From an uncultured Desulfobacteraceae bacterium (lineage in GTDB: Bacteria; Desulfobacterota; Desulfobacteria; Desulfobacterales; Desulfatirhabdiaceae), in contig CAIVVZ010000021.1 in assembly GCA_903909505.1 (NCBI GenBank), positions 1 to 35,716 on the forward strand: a stretch of 35,716 bases of DNA, given 5' to 3'. Made by a program: the position numbers and the translations under genes. The stretch's first letter is position 1, and the number at the start of each line of letters is the position of its first letter. The notes under the pieces are model-generated. The model ran no database searches, had not been told where the DNA came from, and saw only the letters and a list, made by a program, of their open reading frames with translations. Positions 1 through 9,300 of the stretch are shown piece by piece.

Positions 1-84
1 TAAACCTGTATCTTATTTGATTATGTTTCTTTTGATTGGGTTTTCAAAACTACAAAGAGGGAGGAAAAAGTGAGAGAAAGTGTT

Positions 85-142
85 TCGTCGGTGGGTCAGT
101 TTTCTTGAGCAGAGGCGGGTCAATTCAAATTAGCGTCAAGGA
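85..142. mobile_element. Possible terminal remnant of an IS21-like element
   Basis: Two related motifs lie 24 bases apart: GGTGGGTCAG at 90-99 and GGCGGGTCAA at 114-123. Each is followed by a T-rich or TTCAAA stretch. Repeated GGGTCA-type motifs are typical of the transposase-binding ends of IS21-family elements. The metalloprotease reading frame loses family resemblance at about position 142, where this block begins, so insertion at the 3' end of that gene is a reasonable inference. No istA or istB sequence is in the window, so the family assignment is tentative. Confidence 0.35.
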
Positions 143-1732
143 TCTGTACGATCCAAGGTTCTCAATTACATTGTTTCTTTCAGCTTCATTGATCGTAAAG
201 AAATGTCCGCATGCAATTGTATTATAAAAACGGTATACGGGCTTAGAAGCATTTGTCGGTATGGGTATGGGTATTGGTGTTGGTGTTGGGGGAACCCTCT
301 CACTGTAGATCCACTGGATGCCCAAAATGTCGTGGGCATGCAAAGTCCTCTTTATTGTTCCAGAGCTTGAGGTCCCGTACATCACCTTGGCAGTGTCCTT
401 GGTAAAACCCGACTTGTTACCATATAAATCGCGTAATACAAGAAAGTGTCCGATTTCATGCATAGCGACTGATTGGATATCGTGTTGCCCGGATGGGCAG
501 GTGGCCGCATAGCTCCAGGTATAGGCCGTAGAAAAGGCGAAGTCGCATTCCAGAATTTCGCCACCGACAAACCACATGGTAGCCTGACCCAGGGTGCCTG
601 CAGGTAGGGACATCCATAAAATCTCGTTCTCACTGTTTTTGCTTTTATCTGTTTGAGAGTGAGTACCGCCGTAGGTAAATTGTAATTTGGAGCCGGCGTT
701 GGTCCAGGAAGCCGCTGCTGCCTGTATCGCCGCGGACCGACCCGCTACACCGCCATCATTCACCTTATAGCTGATATTCGGGCTGTCGCCGGGCCACCTT
801 GACTGCCCGTAGCCAAAAGTCACACTAAAATCTTTGTAAGTTCCCCACTTGTTCCCTTTAAATATACTTACCGGCCCGCTGGCGGCGGAATAGGGATATC
901 CAGAGTTGGGGGTGCAGCTATCGCATACTGGCACGTAAGCCTGTATCTGCGTATCACTCCATGAAACATATGAACCAGGAAACATAAAATAATCATAGCC
1001 GCCATATGTTGTATAATAAAAACCAAGCTGGTCGCTCGGTTCTCTGATAGCTCCAAAACCAGAGCCGGTGACAGTCACCAGCGTATTGGTGCCAGCAGAG
1101 GCACTGGAAGGCGAGATGGTGCTGATGTCATAGATGTTGGAGCTCCCTCCATCCTGGAATGTTTGTTTTTCCTCTTCGGGAATTATCTGCCCGTCCAGCG
1201 CCATCTGTACGTTCTGTTTAAATTTATCTGTGGTAATCCCGCTGCCGGCAAACTGGCTGTCCTTAGCCAGGGACAGCTTACCCTGCAAACCGCCGATTAT
1301 CTGGACAACAGAGCCATTTGCTACAATTTGGGACGTCAAGTCAAGTCCCATCTGAAAAACTTCGTAGCTGTTCAGTTCCTCAAGGAAAAGCCCCACCAGT
1401 TCGCCTGACATAAAAGTCGCAGTATCTTCCACCCACTGTGTTATTTCGCCATCCGTTCCGCCTGGTACGATAATGGTAATCGTCTTACCGGCGCTGCCTT
1501 TAAGACTGTCCGTAACCGAGACAACCACCTCCGTGTAGATATTATTATGCTCGGTGTTCCAGTGTGTGTTGCTGCTGACCACAGTTCCCAACACAACAGT
1601 GTCGGCCAGCCCGGTCAGCTCTGACTGGCTGAGTGGGATGGTAAGTGCCTGTGCCGCGTTGCTGCACAGCAAAAATACGAGGCATGCAGTCATATTTAAC
1701 AAAGAATTCATTGCCTTGCAAACGCTACTCAT
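125..1732 (-). CDS. Secreted metzincin-like metalloprotease with TIG domain, C-terminally truncated
   Basis: Predicted secreted zinc metalloprotease of about 535 residues. The ATG at 1732 is chosen over an in-frame GTG at 1747 because AGGAGG (1739-1744) lies 6 bases before it. A hydrophobic signal peptide ends near NAAQA (about residue 30). An N-terminal beta-rich region is followed by an IPT/TIG-like domain (about 203-305, ISPSSASAGTNTLVTVTGSGFG). The matrixin-like catalytic domain carries HEIGHFLVLRD (about 425-435) and a Met-turn VMYG (about 451). The usual motif HEXXHXXGXXH is altered: Val replaces Gly, and Asp stands where the third His would be; Asp as third ligand is known in snapalysins. 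A P/T/I linker precedes a start of a VYRFYN..FFT repeat domain (DUF5648-like) that stops short. The cut coincides with a possible IS end. The gene is probably a decaying copy, and activity is uncertain. Confidence 0.8.
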   Translation of the reverse strand: MSSVCKAMNSLLNMTACLVFLLCSNAAQALTIPLSQSELTGLADTVVLGTVVSSNTHWNTEHNNIYTEVVVSVTDSLKGSAGKTITIIVPGGTDGEITQWVEDTATFMSGELVGLFLEELNSYEVFQMGLDLTSQIVANGSVVQIIGGLQGKLSLAKDSQFAGSGITTDKFKQNVQMALDGQIIPEEEKQTFQDGGSSNIYDISTISPSSASAGTNTLVTVTGSGFGAIREPSDQLGFYYTTYGGYDYFMFPGSYVSWSDTQIQAYVPVCDSCTPNSGYPYSAASGPVSIFKGNKWGTYKDFSVTFGYGQSRWPGDSPNISYKVNDGGVAGRSAAIQAAAASWTNAGSKLQFTYGGTHSQTDKSKNSENEILWMSLPAGTLGQATMWFVGGEILECDFAFSTAYTWSYAATCPSGQHDIQSVAMHEIGHFLVLRDLYGNKSGFTKDTAKVMYGTSSSGTIKRTLHAHDILGIQWIYSERVPPTPTPIPIPIPTNASKPVYRFYNTIACGHFFTINEAERNNVIENLGSYRSLTLI

Positions 1733-1845
1733 GTCATTCCTCCTCACCTCAATTGTTTCTTATGTCGGTTAAATTAGCAAAGTCCCCTTTCAATCCATAA
1801 CACATACTGTCAGACACCACCTGCTTGGCTTACTGCCCGGCAGGT

Positions 1846-2037
1846 TAATAAAAAGGGATACAGTCCACGCAAATCCTGCCGTCCAGCGTGTTTGATAACT
1901 GCTATGACAGTACTTCGCGTGACTACCGGCCTATCACTTCAACCAAATACACAAACCCCTTGCCAGGCCAGGCGGATGTAAGTGATATCAGTACTCCATA
2001 CTTGGTTGGGTCGTATCACATCCAGGCCTCTGAGCAG
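1846..2037 (-). mobile_element. Degraded IS3-family transposase (OrfB) fragment
   Basis: Read on the minus strand from 2037, the sequence gives LLRGLDVIRPNQVWSTDITY and then IRLAWQG, which is the classical start of the rve integrase core of IS3-family OrfB and includes the first catalytic Asp. A frameshift follows, and the next frame continues FVYLVEVIGR, SREVLS and LSNTLDGRICVD, broken by two stop codons, again matching OrfB. Only about 65 codons remain, with no ends recognised. The fragment abuts and overlaps the 3' end of the broken surface-protein gene at 2016-2040, whose last codons are read from IS sequence. It is inactive. Confidence 0.8.
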
Positions 2038-2933
2038 TTATTTTTTTCAAAGACAAACTTTGTTGAATTTGAACTTTGAAAACTTCCTGCTCCAGATTGC
2101 AATGACGTCCAGAAACCTGAATTTATGGTTTTTCCATCGGGATTCATTTGCAATGAAAATTGAGTACCCTGATCAACAGCTTTATTATTAACGAAAGTAT
2201 ATCTGCCAGAGGCGGATTTATTATTACAATACAAGCTACCAGCAGAGGAGACTGCTAAGCCACTTACTACTACACTCCAAGTATTATCACTGTTAAAATG
2301 AATTGTTGGATACTCGGAATAAGTGAATGAACCACGCTTTTGTAGTGTCCCTGCCCAGGTTCCCACGATAGTTGTTGTAGCTGGTGTTACATGCACCTGA
2401 ACAAAATCATAATATAGCGGTGAATCCAAAACGGCATTGCAACTCATATCCACGCCGAAATAAAATGTATGATCACCGACTGGCAGTAGATCCAATGGAT
2501 AAATCTTCACAGATGGTACGCTAAACTACGGATACTGGAACAGCATTTTGATTCCCGGTGACCACGTATCTATTAAGTAATGAAGATAAACCCGATGGCG
2601 TGCTTCTCACAATCCACCAGTCAGCAAGTTTTCCATCTTGATCTCCTGGCGCAGGGCTGACTGTAATGGCAACATTCGTTCCGTATGTGACAGTAATCTG
2701 CCCGCCCTGCCCATTTGCTTTTATATCAGGAGCGGGTGGGGTAGGTGCACCAGCAGCCGTTATAACAGGCTGTTAACCGCCTGATTAATATCATTTCATT
2801 GCTTTCCTGCACATCATTTATGAGTCTACAACGATACCTTCCGCCTGTCCGGTATCAAGAACTGGTGATGCCAACGCAACCGCTGTAAACATCAGAACAT
2901 AAAGCCGAAAGCACCTATCCAAGTTTTTTTCAT
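2016..2933 (-). pseudogene. Broken gene for a secreted beta-rich surface protein
   Basis: A minus-strand gene split over at least three frames. ATG at 2933 begins a signal peptide (MKKTWIGAFGFMF, stop at 2892). A different frame continues it (LMFTAVALASPVLDTGQAEG) and stops at 2818. From about 2766 another frame encodes a proline-led beta domain (PPAPDIKANGQGGQITVTYG, then DWWIVRSTPSG) and stops at 2521. The last frame is open from about 2525 and encodes PVGDHTFYFGVD and a lipocalin-like tail (TIVGTWAGTL..., NPDGKTINSGFW) to a TGA at 2016. The PPAPDIKANG..DWW..TP and GDxTFYFGVD blocks commonly occur together in secreted proteins of deltaproteobacteria, so I read this as one decayed gene. Its final codons come from the adjoining IS3 fragment. 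A sequencing error could explain one shift but not all of them. Confidence 0.75.
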
Positions 2934-3256
2934 GATGTTTTCCATTTAACGCAAACGCGCCCTGTATTTGTGTTTTTGCTCAATGAGTTGATGGTAACGC
3001 TACGTAAAAAATAACGTAGCCCTTTTACTGAAATGATTTATTTGAACCAAAAACCTGTAAAAGATTTTACATTCTGAAGACAAATCACTTGGAGGTAAAA
3101 TCTTGATAATAACCAATTTTAACATATTGGTATCATAATAATTTACAAATTTATTATGATTTTTAGATATCATGATTTAACTCAGTTTTTAAACGCAGTT
3201 CAAATTTTGCAATATTACTCGCCAAACTCTTTTCCCAAGCTCTATCTAATGTTGCC
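2934..3256. other. AT-rich intergenic stretch with four inverted repeats
   Basis: No credible gene is visible here. The stretch is AT-rich and carries consecutive inverted repeats. GCTACGT/ACGTAGC (2999-3005 and 3014-3020) has an 8-base loop. AAGATTTTAC/GTAAAATCTT (3061-3070 and 3095-3104) has a 24-base loop. CCAAT/ATTGG occupies 3113-3130. ATCATAATAA/TTATTATGAT (3132-3141 and 3151-3160) is followed by a T-run on the plus strand, so it resembles a weak plus-strand terminator. Their function is unknown. Confidence 0.5.
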
Positions 3257-3358
3257 TTAGGAATCCCCCGGTATATCGAGGATGACCTCGTCAGTGAATT
3301 GTGCGGCAACGCTCAGGGACTCCAGTCCAGCCGGCAATTCGATAGCTCTTGCATTCAT
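3257..3358 (-). pseudogene. Truncated 5' end of an RsbW-like HATPase gene
   Basis: ATG at 3358 opens a 33-codon reading frame (MNARAIELPAGLESLSVAAQ, then FTDEVILDIPGDS) ending at TAA 3259-3257. It is almost the same as the first 33 residues of the intact HATPase at the far right of the window (start 35531), which reads MNARSIELPAELESLSVAAQ and then FTDEVIREILGDF. Homology ends at about 3261. No ATP-binding motifs remain, so this fragment cannot be a kinase. It lies directly downstream of the intact STAS gene, in the order expected for a STAS-HATPase operon. Confidence 0.85.
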
Positions 3359-3406
3359 GGGCTCTACACTGCCGCCATGGCCGCGGCCGCAGTTTCATAA
3401 ATATCA
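3261..3406. repeat. Left copy of ~146-bp direct repeat bounding the 32-kb EPS segment
   Basis: Matches 35432-35577 in the same orientation, with roughly 15 differences and one or two single-base gaps; one identical run is 33 bases long. It covers the 3' end of the STAS gene and the 5' end of an HATPase gene. In this copy the STAS side continues into a full gene and the HATPase side ends abruptly. Confidence 0.85.
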
Positions 3407-3696
3407 AAGATTCTGTCCAGATGGGTCATTTTAAAAGTGAAAAGCACATTCTGAATAAGCCCGGTGATGCGGAATAGCCCCCCCTCCTTGTCCACTCTGC
3501 GAAGAATGCCAACCAGTGTTCCCAAACCGGAGCTGTCGATAAAATTGACGCCCGCCATATCAAAGATGAACCTCTTTATTTTGCCATCCAGCAGCAGCGA
3601 TACGACATTTTTAAGCTCGCGTGCGCCCAAGGCATCAAAGCGGCCATTTATGGAAAGAACGGTAAAATCTCCATCTTGATGATGTGTTACAGCCAT
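3364..3696 (-). CDS. STAS-domain anti-sigma factor antagonist (RsbV/SpoIIAA-like)
   Basis: A single-domain cytoplasmic STAS protein of 110 residues, the usual length for anti-anti-sigma factors. It keeps the phosphorylation motif DSSGLG (about 54-59), where the second Ser is the residue phosphorylated by RsbW-type kinases and dephosphorylated by SpoIIE-type phosphatases. The start is supported by GGAGGC (3705-3710), 8 bases before the ATG. It follows the SpoIIE-type phosphatase gene by 108 bases, so phosphatase and substrate are probably co-transcribed. The partner kinase gene directly downstream is only a 33-codon stump, and the intact homologue is 32 kb away. The last residues (IYETAAAAMAAV) are repeated at the other end of the locus (IYETAAAAMASG). 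The role in partner switching is inferred from family and neighbours. Confidence 0.92.
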   Translation of the reverse strand: MAVTHHQDGDFTVLSINGRFDALGARELKNVVSLLLDGKIKRFIFDMAGVNFIDSSGLGTLVGILRRVDKEGGLFRITGLIQNVLFTFKMTHLDRIFDIYETAAAAMAAV

Positions 3697-3804
3697 AGTG
3701 ATACGCCTCCATTTTTTAGCGCCTGATCAAAAAGTCCGCTCAGGGGAAAACCAAAATTCAAGATCCGGTACATATTCAAAATTCCGATGTCGGCATCACA
3801 GCCT

Positions 3805-6372
3805 TCATCTGTGCTCTGCCCATCGTTCAATGGCAAGAAATGAAATGTCGTCTTCAAACGATTCACTTCCATGGTGCGCTACAAGCTCGCGCCCGAGTCG
3901 ATAAGTAATCGCGTTCAGCGACAGGCCGGAACTTACAATTTCAGCAAACGCGTGGCTGCCAAATTCCGCTTCGCTTTGATTGTTGCATTCGGTCAATCCG
4001 TCCGAATGCAGGAAAACACGATCGCCATGTTCAAAAAAGAAAACCTCTTCAGTAAACTCGGCATCCGGAACAAGACCTATCGGAAAACTGCCTCCCCTGA
4101 TGGTCTGAACCGATCCATCCGCGAAACATAAAAGGGGGGGCGGGTGACCTGCCTGGGTAATCGTGATAATATTTTCTTCCATGTTAACAGACCCGTACAG
4201 CATGGTAAAATACTGCATATCATTATCATCATTGCTCATGAATAGCCTGTTCAATTCCTTAGCGATTGTCGCAGGTGAATTCAAGGAAACATTTATGTTA
4301 TTCTCGATCAAACAGAGATTGCCTATTGTCAGCTCCGAAGGCGCTGTCAAGGCGTTGTTGCTGGGGGAGAGAAGCCTGCGCAATGTCATGGCAAGCAGCG
4401 CAGCGGATATTCCGTGGCCGCTCACATCGATTAAGTAAAAATTCAAGCAATTCTTGCTGATCTGGAAAATATCGAAGATATCGCCAGATATAAACCTGGA
4501 AGGCTTAAAGAGCCAGTCAATGTTCGTATCCAGCAAGAACGTTCTCTTTTTGGGGAGCAAGCTGCGCTGAATCTTGGATGCCATTTCCAGTTCATCTTGT
4601 ATAGTTTTCAATGCCAGAGCCAGTTGCTGCTCACTTTTGCACAGCTCCTCTTCTATTCGCTTACCTTTGCTGATGTCGCGGGCGATTCCCAGCACGCCGA
4701 TCAGCTTGCCATCGGCATTATTCATCGGGGTCTTGATGGTATCAAACACTCCCCTGTAACCATCTGAGGCAAAGGTGAGCCATTCCTCATTGCTGATGGG
4801 CTTTCCTGCTGCCATGGCCTTCCGATCGTTCTCCAAGAAAAAATCGGCAAGCTCCCTGTCAACAAAATCGTAATCGGTCTTGCCGATAATGTCCTTTTCC
4901 GCGGCACCGAAGAAGCGCCCGAACTTATCATTACAGTAAAGATAGACGCCTTCCGGGTCTTTAAGCCAGATCAGGTCGGGGATGGTTTGCACCAGGGTCT
5001 GCAAGCGGGATTCACTCTCGCGCTGCGCCTGTTCAGACAGTTTGCGGTCGGTAATGTCGTGGATTATGGAATATAGAAATACCTTTCCCGAAATTTCGAT
5101 CTTGGTGCTGAAAACCTCCACATCACAGATTGAGCCGTCTGCCGTCCGGTGTCGAAATTCATGCCTCGTTGACCCCGATGACAGGGTCTTCTCGATTTCG
5201 CTCTTCACAGTTTCAGGTGACAGCGTGTTGATTTCCTGAATTTGCATCTTCTTGAGTTCATCAATCGACCACCCATAATAGTCCGCTGCCGCTTTATTGG
5301 CTTCGATTATATTTCCCGTATCTGGATTAAGGATCAGCGTTACCGCGGAATTAAGTTCAAACAGTTTCCTGAAACGATCCTCGCTTTCGCACAGCGCCAA
5401 TGCGGCCTGCTTGCGCTTAGTGATGTCGCGTATGATTCCAACTGAATGCCAACAATCCTGAAGATGAAGCGATGAAAGAGACAATTCGACAAAGATTTCA
5501 TGGCCGTTTTTGTGTCTGGCTTCCAGTTCGAGAGTTGAGTCGATGGCATTTCCTTGGCCAGTCTGCAGGAATCCGACAAAGGCTGTTTGATGCGCTTCAT
5601 GATAACGTTGCGGCGCTATGAGCTGATGCAGGTCCTTGCCTATCGCTTCATCGCCGGTGTAACCGAATATGCGATCGGCGGCAGGATTCCAAAAGGAGAT
5701 GCGGCCGTTTTGATCCATCATGAGGATGGCATCCTGAGCGGAGTCGGTTATGGCGCACATCTGAGATTCGCTCTTCCTTAACGCATCCTCAACCTTTTTC
5801 CGCTCAGTGATATCAACCATGGCTATATGGCTCTGCTCACTATTTTCAGTAACGATCCCGGTAACGTAAACATACAAGGGTGCTCTACCGTCAGCAGACA
5901 GGGTCACCTCGCATGATTCTTTGATTTTACTTTTAAATACTTTCTCTACAAAAAGATTATAGATCGGTTTTGTATCGTCGGAAATGAAAAAGCCAAGTCG
6001 TTTGGTTTTCAACCGCGAGCGTTCCTTACCGAGCATTTGCGATCCGCTGATGTTCAGCTCAATAATTTCATCTTCTTTGGAAATGGTAAAATAACCAGAT
6101 GGCGCAAAATCATATAATTCAGTGTATTTTTCGGCAGCGTCCTGTGCGGCGGATTTTGATAGCAGGAGTTCTTCGTTCTGCAATTCCAGCTCTATCTGGT
6201 GCACCTGGAGCTCATGAACGAATTTCAGTGCATCGCTTTCGGTAAGCTGTGAACCTGATTTTAAGGGTTTACTTTTTAGCGAATCTTCCGCCTTTTGGCG
6301 AAGAATTGCGGCGGCAGTTTTTTTACCGGTATTTTCCATATTTGCGTCCTGCTCTGAAATATTATTTTTCAT
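3805..6372 (-). CDS. Four-PAS sensor with C-terminal SpoIIE/PP2C phosphatase
   Basis: Predicted signal-controlled serine phosphatase of 855 residues that would dephosphorylate STAS proteins. An N-terminal helical region (about 40-80) is followed by four PAS domains (about 82-193, 202-320, 331-445 and 455-572), three of which end in the usual DIT.RK/DITERK-type motif. A coiled-coil linker (ELEMASKIQRSLLP, about 594-607) leads into the SpoIIE domain (about 615-850). PP2C metal-binding motifs are present: SGDIFDIF (about 629-636), DVSGHG (649-654), HSDGLTE (789-795) and EDDIS (840-844). No transmembrane segment is evident, so sensing is probably cytoplasmic. The gene lies 20 bases after the CheB-CheR fusion gene and 108 bases before the STAS gene, which suggests one transcription unit. 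The start has only a weak ribosome binding site. The signal is unknown. Confidence 0.93.
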   Translation of the reverse strand: MKNNISEQDANMENTGKKTAAAILRQKAEDSLKSKPLKSGSQLTESDALKFVHELQVHQIELELQNEELLLSKSAAQDAAEKYTELYDFAPSGYFTISKEDEIIELNISGSQMLGKERSRLKTKRLGFFISDDTKPIYNLFVEKVFKSKIKESCEVTLSADGRAPLYVYVTGIVTENSEQSHIAMVDITERKKVEDALRKSESQMCAITDSAQDAILMMDQNGRISFWNPAADRIFGYTGDEAIGKDLHQLIAPQRYHEAHQTAFVGFLQTGQGNAIDSTLELEARHKNGHEIFVELSLSSLHLQDCWHSVGIIRDITKRKQAALALCESEDRFRKLFELNSAVTLILNPDTGNIIEANKAAADYYGWSIDELKKMQIQEINTLSPETVKSEIEKTLSSGSTRHEFRHRTADGSICDVEVFSTKIEISGKVFLYSIIHDITDRKLSEQAQRESESRLQTLVQTIPDLIWLKDPEGVYLYCNDKFGRFFGAAEKDIIGKTDYDFVDRELADFFLENDRKAMAAGKPISNEEWLTFASDGYRGVFDTIKTPMNNADGKLIGVLGIARDISKGKRIEEELCKSEQQLALALKTIQDELEMASKIQRSLLPKKRTFLLDTNIDWLFKPSRFISGDIFDIFQISKNCLNFYLIDVSGHGISAALLAMTLRRLLSPSNNALTAPSELTIGNLCLIENNINVSLNSPATIAKELNRLFMSNDDNDMQYFTMLYGSVNMEENIITITQAGHPPPLLCFADGSVQTIRGGSFPIGLVPDAEFTEEVFFFEHGDRVFLHSDGLTECNNQSEAEFGSHAFAEIVSSGLSLNAITYRLGRELVAHHGSESFEDDISFLAIERWAEHR

Positions 6373-6392
6373 CTTGTTTGAGATGCAAGATA

Positions 6393-9300
6393 TTATGGGC
6401 TTTTCTTGCTTTGTAATAGTAAATCTTCCCTCTGTTTGCGTTCGGAGATGTCACGAACAATGCATTGGATTACCTTGTTATCAGCTACCAAATACACATT
6501 GCTGATGAACTCGACATTGATTTTTCGCCCATCAGCCGTTTCAAGCGGTAAATTTTCATAACGGACAAATTCCCTCTGCTGCAATTCTGAAAATTTATCT
6601 TGGTTAGCGACGATATCTTTAAAGAATCCAATTTCCCAGATTGCTTTTTCAATGAATTGTTCCTGTGAGTATCCCAGCAGCTCAACCAAAAATGGATTCA
6701 CGTCCATAATCTTTCCGGTTTCCGCATCGAGGATAAGAATTCCATCCTTCGCCGATTCAAAGAGGCGTCGATAGCGGGTTTCCGAAATGGTAAGCGCCTC
6801 ATTTAGTTTTTTCTGGTCCATTTCCATCTTTTTGGCTACGGTCATATCGGAAAATGTTATCACCAAGCCGTCGATGTGGTCATCTAAAGTGCGGTAGGGC
6901 ATAATCCTTACATTAAACCACCTCTGGTCGTTTGTTGTAATTGCCGTTTCGATGGATATCAAGGTTTTTAGTACCTGCCGGGCATGGCTATCAAGCTCGG
7001 GGTACTGCAAATCGGTTACAATGTCGGTAAAAGGCCTGCCGATATCCATACTGCGCAGTTTAAATATGTTGATAGTATTTTCAGTAAACCTTCGGATGTT
7101 CAGTTCCTTATCTAGAAAAAGGGTGGCAATCTCGGTACTGTTGAGCAGGTTTTTCATGTCGTTGTTTGCCTGCACAAAATCATTTACCTTGCTCTGCAGT
7201 TCGATATTAACCGTTTGCAGCTCTTCGTTCAGGCTCTGCATCTCTTCCATGGAGGTGGTGAGCTCCTCGTTGGTCGATTGCAGCTCTTCATTGGTGGATT
7301 GCAGCTCCTCGTTGGTCGATTTTAGCTCTTCCTGTGATGTTTGCATCTCTTCATATATGCCTTGCCGGTCTTCTTTACTTCGTTGCAGTTGAATCTCCAA
7401 TTCTTTCTGCCTTCCCGTTGCTCTTCGTTTTCCCGTTTTCGTGTTCACGACATCATGCTGAGCTGCTGCCGGCACATCGGTAAACACGACCATAATCATG
7501 CCTTTTATCGAATCCGGTTTTTCGATGCGTTGAATCGTGACGTCCACAAATTGAGTGCCGACACCGAGGGTTCTTATGTTAATATTACGTAAAATCACTG
7601 CATCAAAGCATCCCCCGGCCTTTCGGAAGGCTCCCGGTAACTCCTGACGCAATTCTTCACGCGCCATCGCATAAATGTTCCAGTTTGCTTTGCCGGCAAT
7701 CAGTTCAAGGTATTTGCCTATTCTACCCGTAATGTAAAGAATGTCGCCTTGGGCGTTTACCAGCACACTGGCAGGGGCAAAGCGCTGAAGCAAAAACTGA
7801 TCGGCTAGGATCTGCATATTTTCAACTTCTTTAGGTGCTGTTGCTGTTGCTTTTGCAGCTACTTTGTTACGGCCAAACGAGCTTGGAAAATCAATGAGTT
7901 CAGATGGCAAAGGTGCTGCGCGTCTGAAAATTTTCAATCTGCCGTCAAGTTCTTCAAACCCTTCTTTCTGGTTTCCAGGGGTTTCGGCAGTGCCAAGGAG
8001 CAGAATTCCTCCGGGATTAAGGCTGTAATTAAACAGTTTCAGCAATTTATTCTGTAATTCGGACTCCATGTATATCAGCACATTTCGGCACATTAGAATG
8101 TCAAGCTTGGTAAAGGGCGGATCTTTAATCACATTCTGAGGCGCAAACACCACCATTTCGCGTATGGCGTTAGCCACGCGGTATCCTTCATCTTCAACAA
8201 TAAAAAACCGGCTGATGCGATCGGGCGATACATCGGCGACAATGTTTGCGGAGAAAACACCTCTGCGAGCTATCTCAATGGCTTCACTGTCGAGATCGGT
8301 GGCAAATATCTGCAAAGACAAGTTTTTGCGAATTTCAGTTTTTTCCAGTACTTCCTTAAAAACAATCGCCAATGAATAGGCTTCTTCGCCGGTTGAGCAG
8401 CCTGTAACCCAGGCGCGCAATACGTATCCGCTGGGCAATTCGTTCATCAGGTCAAGAAGAACGTTTTCCTGGAGCTTTTTCCACACGGCAGCATCACGGA
8501 AAAAGCTGGTAACGCCAATCAGCAACTCTTTGAATAGTATCTGGACCTCTGTAGGGTTTTCCTGCAACAAGCGGACATAGCTTTGTATCCTGGCTATCTG
8601 GTGCACACCCTTGCGCCTGTCGATACGGCGAAGCAGCGTATTTTTCTTATACAAGGAAAAGTCGTGGCCCGTCTGTTCGCGGAGGAGAATGAAAATTTTT
8701 TCGAGGTTGCCTGTACTATCCGTATCTGGTTCTGATTTGACTGCCGGCGTAAACTTAAGTAACGCGATCAGTTTGGCGGGCAATTCTTCGACAGGCGCCA
8801 CAATGTCCGCGATTACGGCTTCGGTTGCGCTACGAGGCATGCTATCGAATTTTGCCGTGGCAGGATCTTGCACTAGCACCACACCGTTTTTTTCTTTGAT
8901 GGCCTTCAGTCCCAGACTGCCGTCAGAGCCCATTCCCGAAAGGATAATGCCGATGCTGTTTTCCTGTCTGTCGGCAGCCAATGAACGGAAGAAAATATCA
9001 ATCGGCAAACGAAGCCCCCGTGTTTCAACCGGATCGAACAAATGCAGTTCGCCATTCAGCAGTGACAAGCTCTTTTTTGGGGGTATCACATAGACACAGT
9101 ATGGCTTTACTTTAAGACAATCGCTTGCTTGAAATACCTTCATCGGGGTAATTCGTTGCAACAACTCGGGCATTATACCAACGTGGTTTGGGTCGAGGTG
9201 TTGAATAACCACGAATGCCATGCCATTGTTTTTGGGCATATTCCCAAAGAACAGCTCCAATGCTTCAAGCCCGCCTGCAGAAGCACCGATGCCCACAATG

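Noticed and set aside
7200-7340. Short tandem DNA repeat in the CheB-CheR gene as a possible CRISPR-like or phase-variation repeat
   Set aside because: It encodes the usual coiled-coil heptad repeats of this family and stays in frame.
6952-7392. Plus-strand Ser-rich open frame
   Set aside because: It is the antisense of the NEELQ coiled-coil repeats in the CheB-CheR fusion gene.
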